From Stagnihabitans lacustris (GTDB lineage Bacteria; Pseudomonadota; Alphaproteobacteria; Rhodobacterales; Rhodobacteraceae): 64,000 nt of DNA. The notes beneath the pieces are model-generated. The model was not told where the DNA came from. It saw only the letters and a program-made list of their open reading frames with translations, and ran no database searches. The position numbers were made by a program, and so were the translations under genes. Shown here one piece after another: positions 62,124 through 64,000 of the stretch; position 1 is the stretch's first letter; each line of letters begins with the position of its first letter. The stretch covers positions 720,053 through 784,052 of the forward strand of contig NZ_JAPDGS010000002.1 in the NCBI RefSeq assembly GCF_025950525.1, read 5' to 3'.

Positions 62124-63779
62124 ATGGAAGCGGATCTGATCGTTTGTGGTGCGCGGGTTTTGACGATGGATGCGGGGCGGCCCAGAGCCGAAGCGGTCGC
62201 GGTCGCGGGGGGGCGCATCGTGGCGGTGGGGTCGGATGCGGCTGTGCTGACGCTGCGCGGGCCGGGCACGCGGGTGGTTCAGGCCGGGGGGCGGACGCTG
62301 CTGCCGGGGTTCGTCGAGAGCCATTTGCATCTTGGGCTTGGCGGGTCAGAGCTGGGGCAATTGCAGTTGGGCGGGGTTTACGGGTTCGACGCTGTGGCCG
62401 CGGCCTTCCGCGCCTATGCGGTGGGGCGCGACGATGTCGTTCTGATGGCGCAGGGGGCGGGCTATGGCTGTCTGGGGGAGGGCGTGCCGCGGCTGCTGCT
62501 GGATGCGGTGATTGCGGATCGGCCGATTGCCATGACCTCGCCGGATCATCACACGGTCTGGGCCAATACCAAGGCGCTGGAGCTGTGCGGGCTGCTGCAT
62601 GGGGCCGTGATGCCCGAGGGGCATGAGGTGGTGATGGGGGCGGATGGCCTGGCCACCGGAGAGCTGCGCGAGTTCGAGGCCTTTGGGCCGGTGATCCGCG
62701 CTGCGGGGCTGGAGCGGATGAATGTGGGGATTGCCACCGGGGGAGAGCCGGTTGCGGGGGCGGCGGAGCGGGCGGCGGATGCGGTGCATTTCCGGCGCGG
62801 CCTGGCGCATTGCGCGGCGCATGGCGTGACCTCGATGGTGAATATGGACGGCAATCTATACACGCTGCAGGTTCTGGCCGAGATTGAGGCCGCGGGGGAT
62901 CTGACCGCGCGGGTGGTCGTGCCTTTCCATATGAAACCCTCGATGGGGCTGGCGGAGCTGGAGCGGGCGTCCGAGATGGACCGGCTATACCGCAGCGACT
63001 GGCTGCGGTCGGGCTTTGTGAAGATGTTCATGGATGGCGTGGTGGACAGCCGCACGGCCTTTATGCTGCGGGATTATCCGGGGACCACGGCGCGCGGGCA
63101 GCCGCTGTTCGGGCTGCAGCAGTTCCAGGATGTCTGCACCGAGATTGACCGGAGGGGCCTGCAGATTGCGGTTCATGCCATTGGCGATGGGGCCGTGCGG
63201 CAAACGATCGACGGCTATCAGGCCGCGATGGAGCGCAACGGGCGGCGCGATGCCCGCCACCGGATCGAACATATCGAGCTGATCGACAAGGCCGATATCC
63301 CTCGGCTGGGGGCCTTGGGGATCACCGCCTCGGTGCAGCCGCCGCATCCTCCGGGGGCGATGGACTTTCCCTTCTCGCCGGTGATGGAGGAGATCATCGG
63401 GAAGGATCGCTGGGACGACGCCTATCTGTGGAAGACGCTGAAAGAGGCGGGGGCGCCGGTGGCCTTGGCTTCGGATTGGCCGGTCACGGATATCTCGATC
63501 CTGCGCGGCATCCAGGCGGCGATGACGCGGGCGACCTATGAGGGGGCCTTGGACGAAAGGTTCACACTGATGGAGGTGCTGCATGGCTATACGGCCGGCG
63601 GCGCCTGGGCGGCCAAGCTGGAGGATGTGACCGGGACGCTGCGGATCGGTCTGGCGGGGGATCTGGTGCTGCTGGATGGCGATATCGAGGCGACGTCCTT
63701 TGCGCAAATCGGCGCGATGGGAATCGCTTTGACGGTTTCGGCGGGTCGCGTGACCCACCAAGCCCATGGATTCGCTTGA
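62124..63779 (+). CDS. Amidohydrolase family protein, YtcJ-like
   Basis: A 551-residue metal-dependent hydrolase of the amidohydrolase_3 group: N-terminal strand DLIVCGARVLTMD, metal ligands in FVESHLHLGLGG, the active-site lysine region FVKMFMDGVVDSRTA, HAIGDGAVRQTIDGY, RHRIEHIELI and the final Asp in ASDWPV. Substrates of YtcJ-type enzymes are mostly unknown (N-substituted amides, formamides). No signal peptide. ATG 62124 preferred (GGTGAG upstream); GTG 62115 is possible. It is followed by a DnaA-box region. Confidence 0.88.
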   Translation: MEADLIVCGARVLTMDAGRPRAEAVAVAGGRIVAVGSDAAVLTLRGPGTRVVQAGGRTLLPGFVESHLHLGLGGSELGQLQLGGVYGFDAVAAAFRAYAVGRDDVVLMAQGAGYGCLGEGVPRLLLDAVIADRPIAMTSPDHHTVWANTKALELCGLLHGAVMPEGHEVVMGADGLATGELREFEAFGPVIRAAGLERMNVGIATGGEPVAGAAERAADAVHFRRGLAHCAAHGVTSMVNMDGNLYTLQVLAEIEAAGDLTARVVVPFHMKPSMGLAELERASEMDRLYRSDWLRSGFVKMFMDGVVDSRTAFMLRDYPGTTARGQPLFGLQQFQDVCTEIDRRGLQIAVHAIGDGAVRQTIDGYQAAMERNGRRDARHRIEHIELIDKADIPRLGALGITASVQPPHPPGAMDFPFSPVMEEIIGKDRWDDAYLWKTLKEAGAPVALASDWPVTDISILRGIQAAMTRATYEGALDERFTLMEVLHGYTAGGAWAAKLEDVTGTLRIGLAGDLVLLDGDIEATSFAQIGAMGIALTVSAGRVTHQAHGFA

Positions 63780-63780
63780 C

Positions 63781-63789
63781 TTATCCACA
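63781..63789 (+). other. DnaA box (TTATCCACA, exact consensus)
   Basis: An exact match to the high-affinity DnaA box, starting two bases after the amidohydrolase stop. A second box faces it 14 bases on. Confidence 0.7.
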
Positions 63790-63790
63790 A

Positions 63791-63822
63791 GCGGGCCGGT
63801 TTCTGTGGAGAAGTCGGCCCGC
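63791..63822. terminator. Hairpin with DnaA box in its loop
   Basis: Perfect 8-bp arms GCGGGCCG (63791-63798) and CGGCCCGC (63815-63822) with a 16-base loop that contains the second DnaA box. It may terminate the amidohydrolase transcript, but there is no T-run after it. Confidence 0.4.
63804..63812 (-). other. DnaA box on the minus strand (TTCTCCACA)
   Basis: Reverse complement reads TTCTCCACA, fitting TTNTCCACA. With the box at 63781 it makes an inverted pair. Confidence 0.55.
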
Positions 63823-63845
63823 GAAGTCATACAGGAAACGACGGT

Positions 63846-63935
63846 TCCAAGTTTTTTCAAAGCGATTTTTTCAAGCAGGCTTGGGTATTTTTTGAAGGCC
63901 GACAAAAAATCGTCACATGGCCCGATTTTTCCTCT
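63846..63935. other. AT-rich tract with repeated T6/A6 runs
   Basis: About 90 bases with runs of six T or A (near 63853, 63865, 63889, 63903), much AT-richer than anything else in the window. It could be a DNA-unwinding element or an upstream promoter element of the gene beyond the window edge. No ORF of note lies inside. Confidence 0.5.
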
Positions 63936-63963
63936 TGCGGGTTTTGTGACCTGGGCCTAAACA
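63935..63963 (+). promoter_or_regulatory. Candidate sigma-70 promoter reading out of the window
   Basis: TTGCGG (63935-63940), a 17-base spacer and TAAACA (63958-63963). It follows the AT-rich tract and precedes CGCTTC...GAAGCG, a possible leader hairpin, at 63965-64000. Confidence 0.4.
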
Positions 63964-64000
63964 CCGCTTCACCGAACGACGGTAGCGACGGAACGAAGCG

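Overview
The window is 64 kb of GC-rich, densely coding DNA from an alphaproteobacterium, almost certainly a member of the Rhodobacteraceae/Paracoccaceae. The gene set fits that family: ChpT, a COX15-type heme A synthase, OlsB/OlsA, a MaeB malic enzyme-phosphotransacetylase fusion, an M32 carboxypeptidase and a bactofilin. GTG/TTG starts and ATGA/GTGA stop-start overlaps are frequent. I see no rRNA, tRNA, CRISPR array, transposase or prophage. This is chromosomal backbone with small accessory inserts.

Layout. 1-7.7 kb: the end of maeB, then a signalling block: a stand-alone Hpt protein, a LuxO-like sigma-54 response regulator, a convergent hybrid histidine kinase with REC and Hpt domains, a periplasmic cysteine-free SUOX-fold protein in operon with the kinase, and a LuxR-type response regulator. 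CtrA-like boxes lie upstream of the Hpt gene and of the SUOX-fold/kinase operon. 8-16.4 kb: priA, a PcaD-like hydrolase, a threonine dehydratase-like enzyme with an N-terminal minisatellite, an ABC exporter, a Cys-rich protein and an acyl-CoA synthetase. 16.5-24.3 kb: a secreted protein, a TMADH-like flavoenzyme, an aldehyde dehydrogenase, a 1-Cys peroxiredoxin, an MgtE_N/CorA hybrid and dadA.

24.4-33.4 kb: two RgpF-like glycan genes downstream of pnp, then a CatB-type acetyltransferase, an EamA transporter, a KefB-type antiporter without RCK domain and an SRPBCC membrane protein, then rpsO. pnp and rpsO, normally adjacent, are about 4.3 kb apart. 33.7-44.8 kb: dapB, rbfA-(phosphodiester glycosidase-like)-truB-DUF1643, rluA with a homocysteine methyltransferase, ggt-fRMsr-double-GFA, STAS/RsbW-like pair, hspQ, an SLT lipoprotein and lolA. 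44.8-54.2 kb: a lysine-2,3-aminomutase-like radical SAM enzyme, an MltB-type transglycosylase, obgE-proB-proA, a TetR regulator with a divergent small membrane protein, chpT, DUF3553 and olsB-olsA. 54.3-64 kb: a ThiE-like protein without recognisable catalytic motifs, trmJ, ctaA-M32 peptidase-MFS, an ECHDC3-like protein with bactofilin, an agmatinase-family enzyme and a YtcJ-like amidohydrolase. The right edge carries two DnaA boxes and an AT-rich tract.

The least ordinary features are not single genes. First, a dispersed intergenic element occurs at least six times. It is usually a GC-rich hairpin followed by CGG-N(0/1)-GATATTT-N8-ATGAAAG, in two versions that differ in the central 8 bp. One copy lies inside the proBA operon and supplies the proA ribosome-binding site. 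Second, a GTAG-type REP pair forms the coding end of the DUF1643 gene. Third, the phosphorelay block resembles the Vibrio LuxQ/LuxU/LuxO set and may be under CtrA control. Statements about base composition were judged by eye, not computed.
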